Assembly (NCBI GenBank): GCA_035263025.1
Contig: DATFRR010000177.1
Coordinates: forward strand, 1-23,750
DNA from: DASQPR01 sp035263025
Lineage (GTDB): Bacteria; Actinomycetota; Actinomycetes; Mycobacteriales; Micromonosporaceae
DNA: 23,750 nt
Direction: 5' to 3'
Numbering within the stretch: position 1 is the first letter of the stretch; the number at the start of each line of letters is the position of its first letter. Below are positions 7,326 to 13,895 of this stretch, piece by piece. Position numbers and translations under genes: made by a program. Under the pieces are notes generated by a model. That model was not told the DNA's origin and searched no databases. It was given only the letters and a program-made list of their open reading frames with translations.

Positions 7326-8258
7326 TCAGCTCACCTGCTCCCGCCACCGAGACGCCCGCAGGAATGCCAGCACCACTACGACGATGAGCGCGAAGTTGAT
7401 GACGGACATGGCGGCCGACTCTCCGATGAAGCTCTGCTTGAGTTGGAAGAGGAACGTGGTGGTGGTGCTCGTCTCATGCCCGGGTCCGCCGCGCGTCATC
7501 TCCCAGATGATCGGGAACGAGTTGAAAACGTTGATGATGTTGATGAGCGCGGCGACCAGGAACGCCGGGCGCAGCAGTGGCAGGGTGATCCGCCGGTACA
7601 TCTGCCAAGGGGTGGCACCGTCGACTCGCGCCGCCTCGTAGATGTCGCCCGGGATGGACTGCAGACCGGCCAGCAGCGCGTACGTGGTGAACGGAAGCGA
7701 TACGAACACCGCGACCGCGATCATCCACGCGAATGCGTACGACGGCCGGCCGAGCCAGTCGGCCGCGTTGGAGTTGAACGATTTGATCAGGCCGATCTGG
7801 TGCAGGAAGACGTTGATGACACCGTTGTTGGCGTCCAGCGCCCATCGAAAGACAAGCGCGGTCATGGTGACCGACGCGGCCCACGGTGCGATCAGTGCCC
7901 AACGCGCCACTCGGCGGCCCGGCCACCGTGCGTTAAATACCTGCGCCAGCAGCATCGAGATGGCCATTGTCACGATGACCACGGCGCCGACCCAGATCAC
8001 CGTACGGATGAGTACGCCGTTGAGGTCCGGCTCGTCGAAGAGATTCGAGAAGTTCTTGCCACCGGCCGAACCCAACACGAACCCGTCCGGGCTGATGTGC
8101 TGAAAGGACGTTTGGAACAGCACGACAACCGGCCACAGCACGATGACAGCGATCAGGCCCAGCGCCGGCCCGATCCAGAGGATCGGCGTCAATGCCTCCT
8201 GGAATCGCCGACGAGTCTTCCGGCGCGGCCGAACCGTCGACACAAGCTGCTGGGTCAT
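7326..8258 (-). CDS. CUT1 sugar ABC transporter permease (MalF-like)
   Basis: A 310-aa membrane protein with six hydrophobic segments, the first at about residues 22-45 after a basic cytosolic N-terminus (RPRRKTRRR). The EAA loop is YEAARVDGATPWQMYRRITLP, followed by LLRPAFLVAALINIINVFNSF, and WEMTRGGP before the last segments; all are typical of MalF-type permeases. The ATG at 8258 (MTQQL) is chosen because GAGGGAG lies just upstream; the frame is open six codons further. It is separated from the binding-protein gene by a strong hairpin and is coupled to the MalG-like gene. Confidence 0.92.
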   Translation of the reverse strand: MTQQLVSTVRPRRKTRRRFQEALTPILWIGPALGLIAVIVLWPVVVLFQTSFQHISPDGFVLGSAGGKNFSNLFDEPDLNGVLIRTVIWVGAVVIVTMAISMLLAQVFNARWPGRRVARWALIAPWAASVTMTALVFRWALDANNGVINVFLHQIGLIKSFNSNAADWLGRPSYAFAWMIAVAVFVSLPFTTYALLAGLQSIPGDIYEAARVDGATPWQMYRRITLPLLRPAFLVAALINIINVFNSFPIIWEMTRGGPGHETSTTTTFLFQLKQSFIGESAAMSVINFALIVVVVLAFLRASRWREQVS

Positions 8259-8299
8259 CTGTCTCCCTCGGATCACCCGTTGCAGTCAGGACATCGTTG

Positions 8300-8336
8300 C
8301 CCCGGCCTCGACGGAACCAAACCGTCGAGGCCGGGG
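8300..8336 (-). terminator. 15-bp perfect hairpin between binding-protein and permease genes
   Basis: Arms of 15 nt (8300-8314 and 8322-8336) pair without mismatch around a 7-nt loop, aaccaaa. It lies 14 nt past the stop of the binding-protein gene and 41 nt before the MalF-like start. No U-tract follows, so it may act as a partial terminator or 3' stabiliser that keeps binding-protein mRNA in excess, as described for the malE-malF gap of E. coli. Function is inferred. Confidence 0.75.
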
Positions 8337-8350
8337 CGCGTTCGGGCGGT

Positions 8351-9601
8351 CTAGCCCTTGGTCGCCGTCTGCTGGATCGCGCCGAGCACCTTGCTCGGAT
8401 CACCGGTGATGGCGGTGCCAATCGTTTGTTGGATCTGCGTCTTCGTCGCCGCCCACGCGGTGCTGGACGGATACTGCACGGCCTGCGGCAGCGCCTTCAG
8501 GAACGGCCCGAACACCGGGTCGGACGACAGCTGCTGAGTCGCCGAGTTCGTGGCGGGCAGCAGGTCGTATTCCTTGTCGAACTGCAGTTGATAGGTGTCC
8601 GAGTAGGCGAAGTCGAGGAACTTCTTGATGGCGGCCTGCTTGCTGGTGTTGCCGTTCTTGAACGCCGCGGTGAAGTCACAGACGCCAAGCGTGGTGGCCA
8701 ACGGACCGGTCTTGCCCGGGATCGGCACCGACGCCCAGTCCGAGTCGGAGAGAACCTTGCCCGCCTGAATGATCGGGATCAGTGCCGGCGAGCCGTTGAT
8801 CATTCCGATCTGGCCCTGCGCGAACTGCTTCCACAGGTCGGTGCGGTTCTTCGTGCCCGGGTTCGGCTCGGTGTCGCCAGAGGCGACCAACTGCTTCAAG
8901 AACTGGAACGTCTCGATGTTCTGCGAGCTGTTGATCGTGAAGTGTCCGCTCGAATCGGTGTAGTTGCCGCCGTTGCCGAGCATCCACAACAGGGACTCGG
9001 CTTGCGCCTCTTCCGGACCGAGCGGCAGGCCGAATCCGATGTTGCCCTTCGCCTTGATGGCTGCCGCATCGGCCTGGACGTCGGCCCAGGTCTGTGGCGC
9101 GGACGTGATGCCGGCCGCGGTGAACAGCTTCTTGTTGTAGAACAGCGTGCGCGAGCTAGTCGTGAACGGCATGCCGTACTGGACGTTGTTGTAGCTGCCC
9201 AGCGTCTTGAACACGCCCAAGAGGTTCGACGGGTTGCTGAACACATCGCTGACCGGATAGAGCAGACCCTCTTGCGCGTAGTTCGCGAAGTAGTCGCCCT
9301 CGGTGATGTCCGGGTACTGCTTGTTTTGCACCATCGTCTGGATCTGGTTGTCGAAGTCGTTCCAGTTGATGGTCTGCACCTGGACAGTGATGGACGGATT
9401 GGCCTGGTGGAACGCGTCCGCGATGCCCTGCCAGTAGATCTGGCTGGTGTTGGACGGGCCGGTGCCGTAGTCGGCCGCCACGATCTTCAGTGTGGTGGTG
9501 CCGGACGCCGAAGAACCCTTACCACTGCTGCCACATGCTGTCATGGTCAGCAGTGCAGTCGCCGCGCACAGCGCCACGACGACCCCGTACCGTCGTTTCA
9601 T
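8351..9601 (-). CDS. Extracellular sugar-binding lipoprotein of the ABC importer
   Basis: A 416-aa family 1 solute-binding protein. A signal peptide (MKRR, hydrophobic core) ends in a lipobox at MTAC, lipidation at Cys23, followed by a Gly/Ser linker. The mature part has LKIVAADYGTG, a DAFHQANPSITVQVQTINW segment and the GLLYPVSDVF region typical of this cluster, with aromatic residues that could stack on sugars. ATG 9601 is preceded by AGGAGG 4 nt upstream. It is the first gene of the leftward operon and would deliver sugar to the two permeases. The ligand cannot be read from the sequence. Confidence 0.93.
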   Translation of the reverse strand: MKRRYGVVVALCAATALLTMTACGSSGKGSSASGTTTLKIVAADYGTGPSNTSQIYWQGIADAFHQANPSITVQVQTINWNDFDNQIQTMVQNKQYPDITEGDYFANYAQEGLLYPVSDVFSNPSNLLGVFKTLGSYNNVQYGMPFTTSSRTLFYNKKLFTAAGITSAPQTWADVQADAAAIKAKGNIGFGLPLGPEEAQAESLLWMLGNGGNYTDSSGHFTINSSQNIETFQFLKQLVASGDTEPNPGTKNRTDLWKQFAQGQIGMINGSPALIPIIQAGKVLSDSDWASVPIPGKTGPLATTLGVCDFTAAFKNGNTSKQAAIKKFLDFAYSDTYQLQFDKEYDLLPATNSATQQLSSDPVFGPFLKALPQAVQYPSSTAWAATKTQIQQTIGTAITGDPSKVLGAIQQTATKG

Positions 9602-9694
9602 GCATCCTCCTGAGTCCGCATGGCGGTAAGCCGTACCGCGGCGCCGTCGTGGCCGATGCGACCTGCCGCGACGATGCGGCGAACCGTGTCATGT

Positions 9695-9734
9695 GGTGAT
9701 TGAAACTGCTTTGATGACGCCGCGTTCAATCACC
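9695..9734. promoter_or_regulatory. Inverted-repeat operator candidate between the two sugar-operon arms
   Basis: Perfect 10-nt arms ggtgattgaa (9695-9704) and ttcaatcacc (9725-9734) face each other across 20 nt. The shared half-site TTCAATCACC resembles TTTC-rich operators of DeoR-family sugar regulators (AgaR type), but this is a loose likeness. It lies in the intergenic region between the divergent binding-protein and kinase genes, so one regulator could control both. No regulator gene is present in the window. Confidence 0.55.
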
Positions 9735-9820
9735 TTCGATCGCTGAGCGACCACACTAGACCAATGGCGAGCCTCGGCGGAAGGACGCACGCGAGCCTGA
9801 TGCGAAACCCACAGCCGGGC

Positions 9821-9849
9821 GTGACGCTGGCGAAATCGGTGCGTATCGT
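9821..9849 (+). promoter_or_regulatory. Promoter of the kinase-aldolase operon
   Basis: GTGACG (9821-9826) and TATCGT (9844-9849) are separated by exactly 17 bp, matching sigma-70-type -35 and -10 elements. The in-frame GTG at 9857 begins 7 nt after TATCGT, so a leaderless mRNA is predicted. A second, weaker possibility is CACACT (9752-9757), 6 nt before ATG 9764. Confidence 0.5.
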
Positions 9850-9856
9850 GTGGCCG

Positions 9857-10912
9857 GTGCTCGCCGACTTCGAGTCCCTGATCCGCGCGGCGACCTGGCC
9901 AGAGTCCCGAAGCGTCACGAACGGTGGACATGGCGTTACGCCGGCGACGATCCACGTCGTCGGTCCAAACCCGGCGCTCGACCGGCTCGAGATCCTGGAC
10001 AACCTGCACCTCAACGCGGTGAACCGGTCGGTCGACGTGCTCAATCGAGCAGGCGGCAAGAGTCTCAACGTGGCCCGCGCCATCCGTCGGCTCGGCCTCG
10101 AGGTGTCGGTCCACGGGTTCCTCGGCGGCTGGACCGGCACGTTCATTCGGGACGCGTGCGTCGCGCAGGGCATGACCGATCGCCACATCGCCATTGCCGG
10201 CCAGACCCGCATCAGCCTCGTACTTGTCGAGCCGGCCACCGGCAGGTCGACTGTGGTCAACGAGCCCGGGCCGACGATTGCCGCGGCAGAGGCGACCGCG
10301 CTACTGGATGGCTTGTCTGCGCACTGCCGGCCAGGCGACATTGTCGTGCTCAGCGGCAGCCTCGCCCGTGACCTGCCGGTCGACTTTCACGCTGAGATGA
10401 TCGGGCGCGGCCGAGCGGCCGGCGCTCGAGTCATCGTGGACACCAGTGGCGCGGCGCTCACCGCCGCAGTCGGCGCCAGTCCTTCGATGGTCAAAACCAA
10501 TGTGGCGGAGTTCGCCCATCTCGTGCGCCGCGATCTGGATGCCGACCGACCCGAGCCGATCCTGGCCGAGATGCGGGGGCTGGTCGACACGGGCGTCGAG
10601 ACCGTCGTGGTCACTCTGGGGGAGCAAGGCCTCTTGTACGCCGACGCGGCGCGAGAGCTGCTCGTGCGCTCGCCGCCTGTGACGGCGGTGAACCCCACCG
10701 GCTCCGGCGACATCTTCCTCGCCGGCTTCGTGGCAGCACGCGCGTGCGGAGCCGATGCCCCGAGCGCGCTACGCATCGGAGTGAGTGCGGCCGCTGCTAG
10801 CTGCGCGCGCATCGAGCCGGACATCGAGGGCCCGGCGGAGGTGCGTGCGCTGCTGCCGCGTGCCTCGGTCGAAGTGCCCGCGGCGGCCGTACCCGGGACC
10901 GGTGCCACGTGA
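9857..10912 (+). CDS. PfkB-family hexose-phosphate kinase (1-phosphofructokinase/LacC-like)
   Basis: About 351 aa. The fold begins at residue 30 (TIHVVGPNPALDR). The N-terminal PfkB signature GGKSLNVARA is at 67-76, a VKTNVAEF segment replaces the usual VKPNxxEL, and the C-terminal signature NPTGSGDIFLAGF (273-285 region) carries the catalytic Asp and anion hole. This places it with FruK/LacC-type kinases, which make a ketose bisphosphate from a ketose monophosphate. The partner aldolase, 44 bp downstream, would cleave that bisphosphate. No in-frame start lies closer to the fold than 9857, so an N-terminal extension of at least 29 residues is real unless an unusual start is used; the frame is open to ATG 9764. 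The sugar is unknown: tagatose-6-P or fructose-1-P are family-based options. Confidence 0.85.
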   Translation: MLADFESLIRAATWPESRSVTNGGHGVTPATIHVVGPNPALDRLEILDNLHLNAVNRSVDVLNRAGGKSLNVARAIRRLGLEVSVHGFLGGWTGTFIRDACVAQGMTDRHIAIAGQTRISLVLVEPATGRSTVVNEPGPTIAAAEATALLDGLSAHCRPGDIVVLSGSLARDLPVDFHAEMIGRGRAAGARVIVDTSGAALTAAVGASPSMVKTNVAEFAHLVRRDLDADRPEPILAEMRGLVDTGVETVVVTLGEQGLLYADAARELLVRSPPVTAVNPTGSGDIFLAGFVAARACGADAPSALRIGVSAAAASCARIEPDIEGPAEVRALLPRASVEVPAAAVPGTGAT

Positions 10913-10956
10913 CGCGGCAACGTCAGCCCGAATCGTCGAGCTAGGAAGCGATCCTC

Positions 10957-11895
10957 ATGCCCACCGCTCGTACGGCCGATCTGATGTCCGCCGCGTACGC
11001 CAACGGAACCGCCGTCGGTGCGTTCAACGTCATCTGTCTCGAGCACGCCGAGGCGATCGTCGCCGGCGCCGAGGCCGCAATCCTCCCGGTGATTCTGCAG
11101 GTCAGCGAAAACACCGTTGCTTACCACGGCGGGTTGGTCCCAATCAGCCTCGCCTGCATCGCGCTGGCTGAGACGGCGGCCGTTCCGGTTGCCGTACACC
11201 TTGACCACGCAACCAGCGAGGATCTGTGCCTGCAAGCGATCGACCTCGGCTATACCTCGGTGATGTTCGACGGTTCCGCGCTTCTGTACGCGGACAACGT
11301 CCGGGCAACCGCCGCGCTCACCACGCGGGCGCATGCGCTCGGAGCCTTCGTTGAAGCCGAACTCGGCATCGTTGGTGGCAAGGGCGGCGGTGGCAAGGGC
11401 GGCGGTGGCAAGGGCGGTGCCCACGCGCCCGACGCGCGGACCGATCCTGGCGAGGCCGCCGCGTTCGTCGACGCAACCGGCGTTGATTCGCTAGCGGTCG
11501 CGGTAGGCACCCGCCATGCGATGGTCTCGCGCGACGCTCAAATCGATCTGAATCTCGTCGCACAGATCCGCGCCGCCCTGCCGGTGCCGATCGTTATGCA
11601 CGGCTCGTCGGGCGTCCCTGACCAACTGCTGCGCGGTGCGGTGCACGCCGGCATGACGAAGGTCAACATCGCGACACAGTTGAACAAGACAATGACTACA
11701 CGAGTACGCGAGGAGTTGGCGCGCGACCCGGCGGTCGTCGATCCCCGCCGCTACCTCGGTCCGGCGCGGGAGGCGGTCGCGGACGAGGTTCGTCGGCTGC
11801 TAGACATTCTCGCGCTGGTGAGCTCAGTCGAGGCGGGCGCACCCCGCCAGTCGACGCCGGACGTCGCGGCCGTTGCTCTGCCGGAGCCGCAGTGA
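10957..11895 (+). CDS. Class II ketose-bisphosphate aldolase with expanded catalytic loop
   Basis: A 312-aa zinc aldolase related to GatY/KbaY and class II fructose-bisphosphate aldolases; relatives are usually about 280-290 aa. HLDH (81-84) gives the catalytic Asp83 and a zinc His84. GTRHAM (His187) and VMHGSSG (His215) give the other metal ligands, and KVNIATQLN (235-243) the phosphate site. The loop after EAELG (133-137) normally carries an acidic residue (GGVEDD in GatY); here it is (GGKGG)3 at 140-154. It would cleave a ketose 1,6-bisphosphate to glycerone phosphate and an aldehyde phosphate. Start ATG 10957 has GGAAG about 9 nt upstream. Activity should not be assumed given the altered loop. 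Confidence 0.88.
   Translation: MPTARTADLMSAAYANGTAVGAFNVICLEHAEAIVAGAEAAILPVILQVSENTVAYHGGLVPISLACIALAETAAVPVAVHLDHATSEDLCLQAIDLGYTSVMFDGSALLYADNVRATAALTTRAHALGAFVEAELGIVGGKGGGGKGGGGKGGAHAPDARTDPGEAAAFVDATGVDSLAVAVGTRHAMVSRDAQIDLNLVAQIRAALPVPIVMHGSSGVPDQLLRGAVHAGMTKVNIATQLNKTMTTRVREELARDPAVVDPRRYLGPAREAVADEVRRLLDILALVSSVEAGAPRQSTPDVAAVALPEPQ
11374..11418 (+). repeat. 15-bp in-frame tandem repeat, 3 copies, inside the aldolase
   Basis: ggtggcaagggcggc occurs at 11374-11388 and 11389-11403, and with one final base change (ggt) at 11404-11418. It is in frame and encodes GGKGG three times. The near-perfect DNA identity suggests recent slippage expansion. Confidence 0.97.
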
Positions 11896-11968
11896 CCCGG
11901 TGCACTCGACGCCTCGGCCGCCCACGTTGTGGATCGTGTGTGATCTTCTCCATCGGACCGTTTCCCGC

Positions 11969-11974
11969 TATGGT
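11969..11974 (+). promoter_or_regulatory. -10 element, leaderless start of the 55-aa membrane protein
   Basis: TATGGT is followed by 6 nt (ttcgct) and GTG at 11981. This is the best match to TANNNT among the set. No Shine-Dalgarno lies between them. Confidence 0.5.
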
Positions 11975-11980
11975 TTCGCT

Positions 11981-12148
11981 GTGGCTAAAGTCGGCAGTCA
12001 TGCGATCCCGGGCTTCGTGATCACGCTGTTCTGGATCGTCGCGTTCATCCTGGTCATCGTCTTGTTCGCCTACATCGTGCACCAGACCGGCGGCGGCTCG
12101 TTTGTGTTCAAAGTCGGGCACTTCAGCCTGCAGATCGGGGTGAACTGA
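11981..12148 (+). CDS. 55-aa single-span membrane protein, unknown
   Basis: A short protein beginning VAKVGSHAIPGFV, with one long hydrophobic helix (about residues 11-32, ending LFAYIVH), then a Gly-rich turn and a C-terminal FKVGHFSLQIGVN that may form a short beta hairpin outside or at the membrane. I do not recognise a named family. GTG 11981 is chosen because TATGGT lies 6 nt upstream; the frame is open to 11873 but the earlier residues are Arg/Pro-rich and overlap the aldolase end. It follows the aldolase by 86 bp and seems to have its own promoter, so membership of the sugar operon is uncertain. Confidence 0.6.
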   Translation: MAKVGSHAIPGFVITLFWIVAFILVIVLFAYIVHQTGGGSFVFKVGHFSLQIGVN

Positions 12149-12214
12149 CGGGCACCGCGATGGCAACGCCGAACCGTCTCATATGGACCGACAGCAACGC
12201 TAGGGAGTCCGACC

Positions 12215-12610
12215 GTGGACAACGGCGACGTGAGCCGGTGGTTCGGTGAGTACCTCGATGCGTTTGCGTCGTGCGGTCGGCGCGAACGTGAGCCCGCGTC
12301 ACTGCTCGCGTACTACGGTGTTCCGCTGTTGCTTACGACCGACGACGGGTTCATGCCGCTGACCGGTGATGACCAGGTCGTTGCTGTGTTGCAGCAGCAG
12401 GTCGACGGCATGCGTACGGCCGGGTACGCGGGGACCGAAATTCTGGCCTCCGAGGTCACGGTCCTGAACGCCGTGTCCGCCATCTACCGTGGAACGTTGT
12501 CGCGTCAGCGGGCCGATGGCACGGAGATCAACAGGTTGACCGCGACCTATCTCGTCACCGACGGCCCGAACGGCCGCCGCATTTCAGCCCTCGCGGTGCA
12601 CAGTCGCTGA
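12215..12610 (+). CDS. NTF2/SnoaL-like protein, DUF6841-type
   Basis: A 131-aa cytosolic protein. The opening WFGEYLDAFASCGRRE, the PLLLTTDDGF strand, and the closing TATYLVTDGPNGRRISALAVH fit the NTF2-like cone fold; I recall close relatives labelled DUF6841. Members with this fold bind small hydrophobic molecules or act as enzymes or subunits, but there is no specific catalytic motif to assign a reaction here. GTG 12215 is supported by AGGGAG 7 nt upstream, so unlike its left neighbour it is translated from a leader. It converges with the HtrA-type gene, 48 bp apart, with no obvious terminator hairpin between. Confidence 0.7.
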   Translation: MDNGDVSRWFGEYLDAFASCGRREREPASLLAYYGVPLLLTTDDGFMPLTGDDQVVAVLQQQVDGMRTAGYAGTEILASEVTVLNAVSAIYRGTLSRQRADGTEINRLTATYLVTDGPNGRRISALAVHSR

Positions 12611-12658
12611 TCGATCACCGCCGGATTGCTGGCGCGTATCCGCAAGACGACCGGCGTA

Positions 12659-13711
12659 TCAGGGCGGCAGCGTGCCGAGCGTGATGGACACGTTGCCCGT
12701 CGAACCATCCGATTGTTGCACCTTGGCCGTTGTCTTCTGTCCCGGCGACAGGTTCGCGAGGATCGCGGAGAGGTCGTCCGTGTCGCGCACCGCCGTACCG
12801 TTCAGCTCGACGATGACGTCGCCCTCCTCGATCCCAGCCTTCTCGGCCGGGCCGCCAGGCGTGACATCGACAACTCCGGCGCCGGCGGGCTGGCCGTTAG
12901 GTCCAGCAACGGTTGTGGCGCGGATCCCTAACGCGGCGCGATGCGAGTTGGTGACCTTCCCGTTCGCGACCAGCTGGCCGGCAATGTCCTTCACGATGTT
13001 GCTGGAGATGGCAAAGCCGATGCCCGGCGCCGCTCCGCCGTTCTGCTGGTCGGTCGCGGCCAGCGTCGGGATGCCAATCACCTGGTCGGCAAGGTTGACC
13101 AACGCACCGCCACTGTTGCCGGGATTGATGGCCGCACTGGTCTGAATGGTGTCGGGCAGCGTCGCACCCGGCGATCCCTCACTCGCTGGCTCCGACACCG
13201 TACGGCCGACGGCCGAGACGATCCCATTGGTGACACTGCTCGTGAGACCCAACGGGTTGCCCATCGCCAACACAATGTCACCGACGGCCACCTTGTTGGA
13301 GTCCGCGAACTTGGCCGGTCTGAGCCCGGAGGCATCGTTGACGTGGATCACGGCCAAGTCGTCGGGCGGAAAGGTGCCGACGAGCGTCGCCTGCAGCGTC
13401 TTCGCCGTACCCGACGGCGTCACTTGGAACGTCGTTGCCGACCCGGCCACGTGAGCGTTCGTGACGATGTTGCCCTTGTTGTCAAAGACGACGCCGGAGC
13501 CGAGATCGCGACTCGTACGGATGAGTACGACCGAGGGCAGCACGGTGCGGATCGTCTGCACGTAGGCGGATTGCAGGGAGTCCGCGCCGGGCGTTGACGG
13601 TGCCGACGTGGCCGTGCCGACGCCGGGTACCGACTGGGTGCACGCCGCTAGCCCGGCAACGGCGACCAGGGCTGTTCCGGACAGTAGTCGGCGGACGATC
13701 TGCGCTCGCAT
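12659..13711 (-). CDS. HtrA/DegP-type serine protease, lipoprotein, with PDZ domain
   Basis: A 350-aa S1C-family protease. Signal peptide and lipobox LAAC give lipidation at Cys24. The trypsin-like domain carries the triad His87 (TNAHV), Asp118 (DDLAV) and Ser200 (NPGNSGGAL), with GVVFDNKGNIVTNAHV as the usual lead-in. One PDZ domain follows (about residues 257-345; GGPAEKAGIEEGDVIVELNG). HtrA proteases cut or refold damaged secreted proteins at the membrane exterior. The ATG at 13711 is chosen because AGGAGGG sits 5 nt upstream; the frame runs to 13753. It is divergent from narG, and the shared 184-bp gap is the only link seen to nitrate respiration. Confidence 0.92.
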   Translation of the reverse strand: MRAQIVRRLLSGTALVAVAGLAACTQSVPGVGTATSAPSTPGADSLQSAYVQTIRTVLPSVVLIRTSRDLGSGVVFDNKGNIVTNAHVAGSATTFQVTPSGTAKTLQATLVGTFPPDDLAVIHVNDASGLRPAKFADSNKVAVGDIVLAMGNPLGLTSSVTNGIVSAVGRTVSEPASEGSPGATLPDTIQTSAAINPGNSGGALVNLADQVIGIPTLAATDQQNGGAAPGIGFAISSNIVKDIAGQLVANGKVTNSHRAALGIRATTVAGPNGQPAGAGVVDVTPGGPAEKAGIEEGDVIVELNGTAVRDTDDLSAILANLSPGQKTTAKVQQSDGSTGNVSITLGTLPP

Positions 13712-13884
13712 CCGTACCCTCCTCGGCCATCCGTGTGGGCTCCGAACAGTCACCCACGATCGTCGTGTTCGGCGCCGCGCGCAGCGAAACGCGAGCGGAA
13801 GCCGAGTTTCGACCCGATCGCCCGATCCGGAGTTATCGACGGCGGCGGTTGCGGACTTTATCCGCTTCCATCACCGCATGTTGG

Positions 13885-13890
13885 TAGGAT
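13885..13890 (+). promoter_or_regulatory. -10 element of the nar operon
   Basis: TAGGAT lies 5 nt before the in-frame ATG 13896. A 5-bp inverted repeat (gcgga, 5-nt loop, tccgc; 13851-13865) lies about 20 nt upstream. I do not see an FNR/Crp-type TTGAT-N4-ATCAA site. If translation starts at 13983 instead, this would give an 87-nt leader. Confidence 0.4.
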
Positions 13891-13895
13891 CCCGA

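Noticed and set aside
7131..8354. 407-aa plus-strand open frame opposite the two permeases
   Set aside because: The composition is that of an antisense reading of membrane helices, and both permeases have EAA loops.
8192..9613. 473-aa plus-strand open frame opposite the sugar-binding protein
   Set aside because: The minus strand has signal peptide, lipobox, ribosome binding site and family motifs; the plus frame is an Arg/Val/Leu-rich shadow.
5486..11895. Firm assignment of the sugar locus to sulfoquinovose breakdown
   Set aside because: No sulfoquinovosidase, sulfolactaldehyde enzyme or sulfonate exporter is recognisable; the SIS, kinase and aldolase set alone does not decide it.
13712..13895. 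FNR/NarL-type operator before narG
   Set aside because: No TTGAT-N4-ATCAA or paired NarL heptamer could be found by eye; only a -10 and a short inverted repeat are present.
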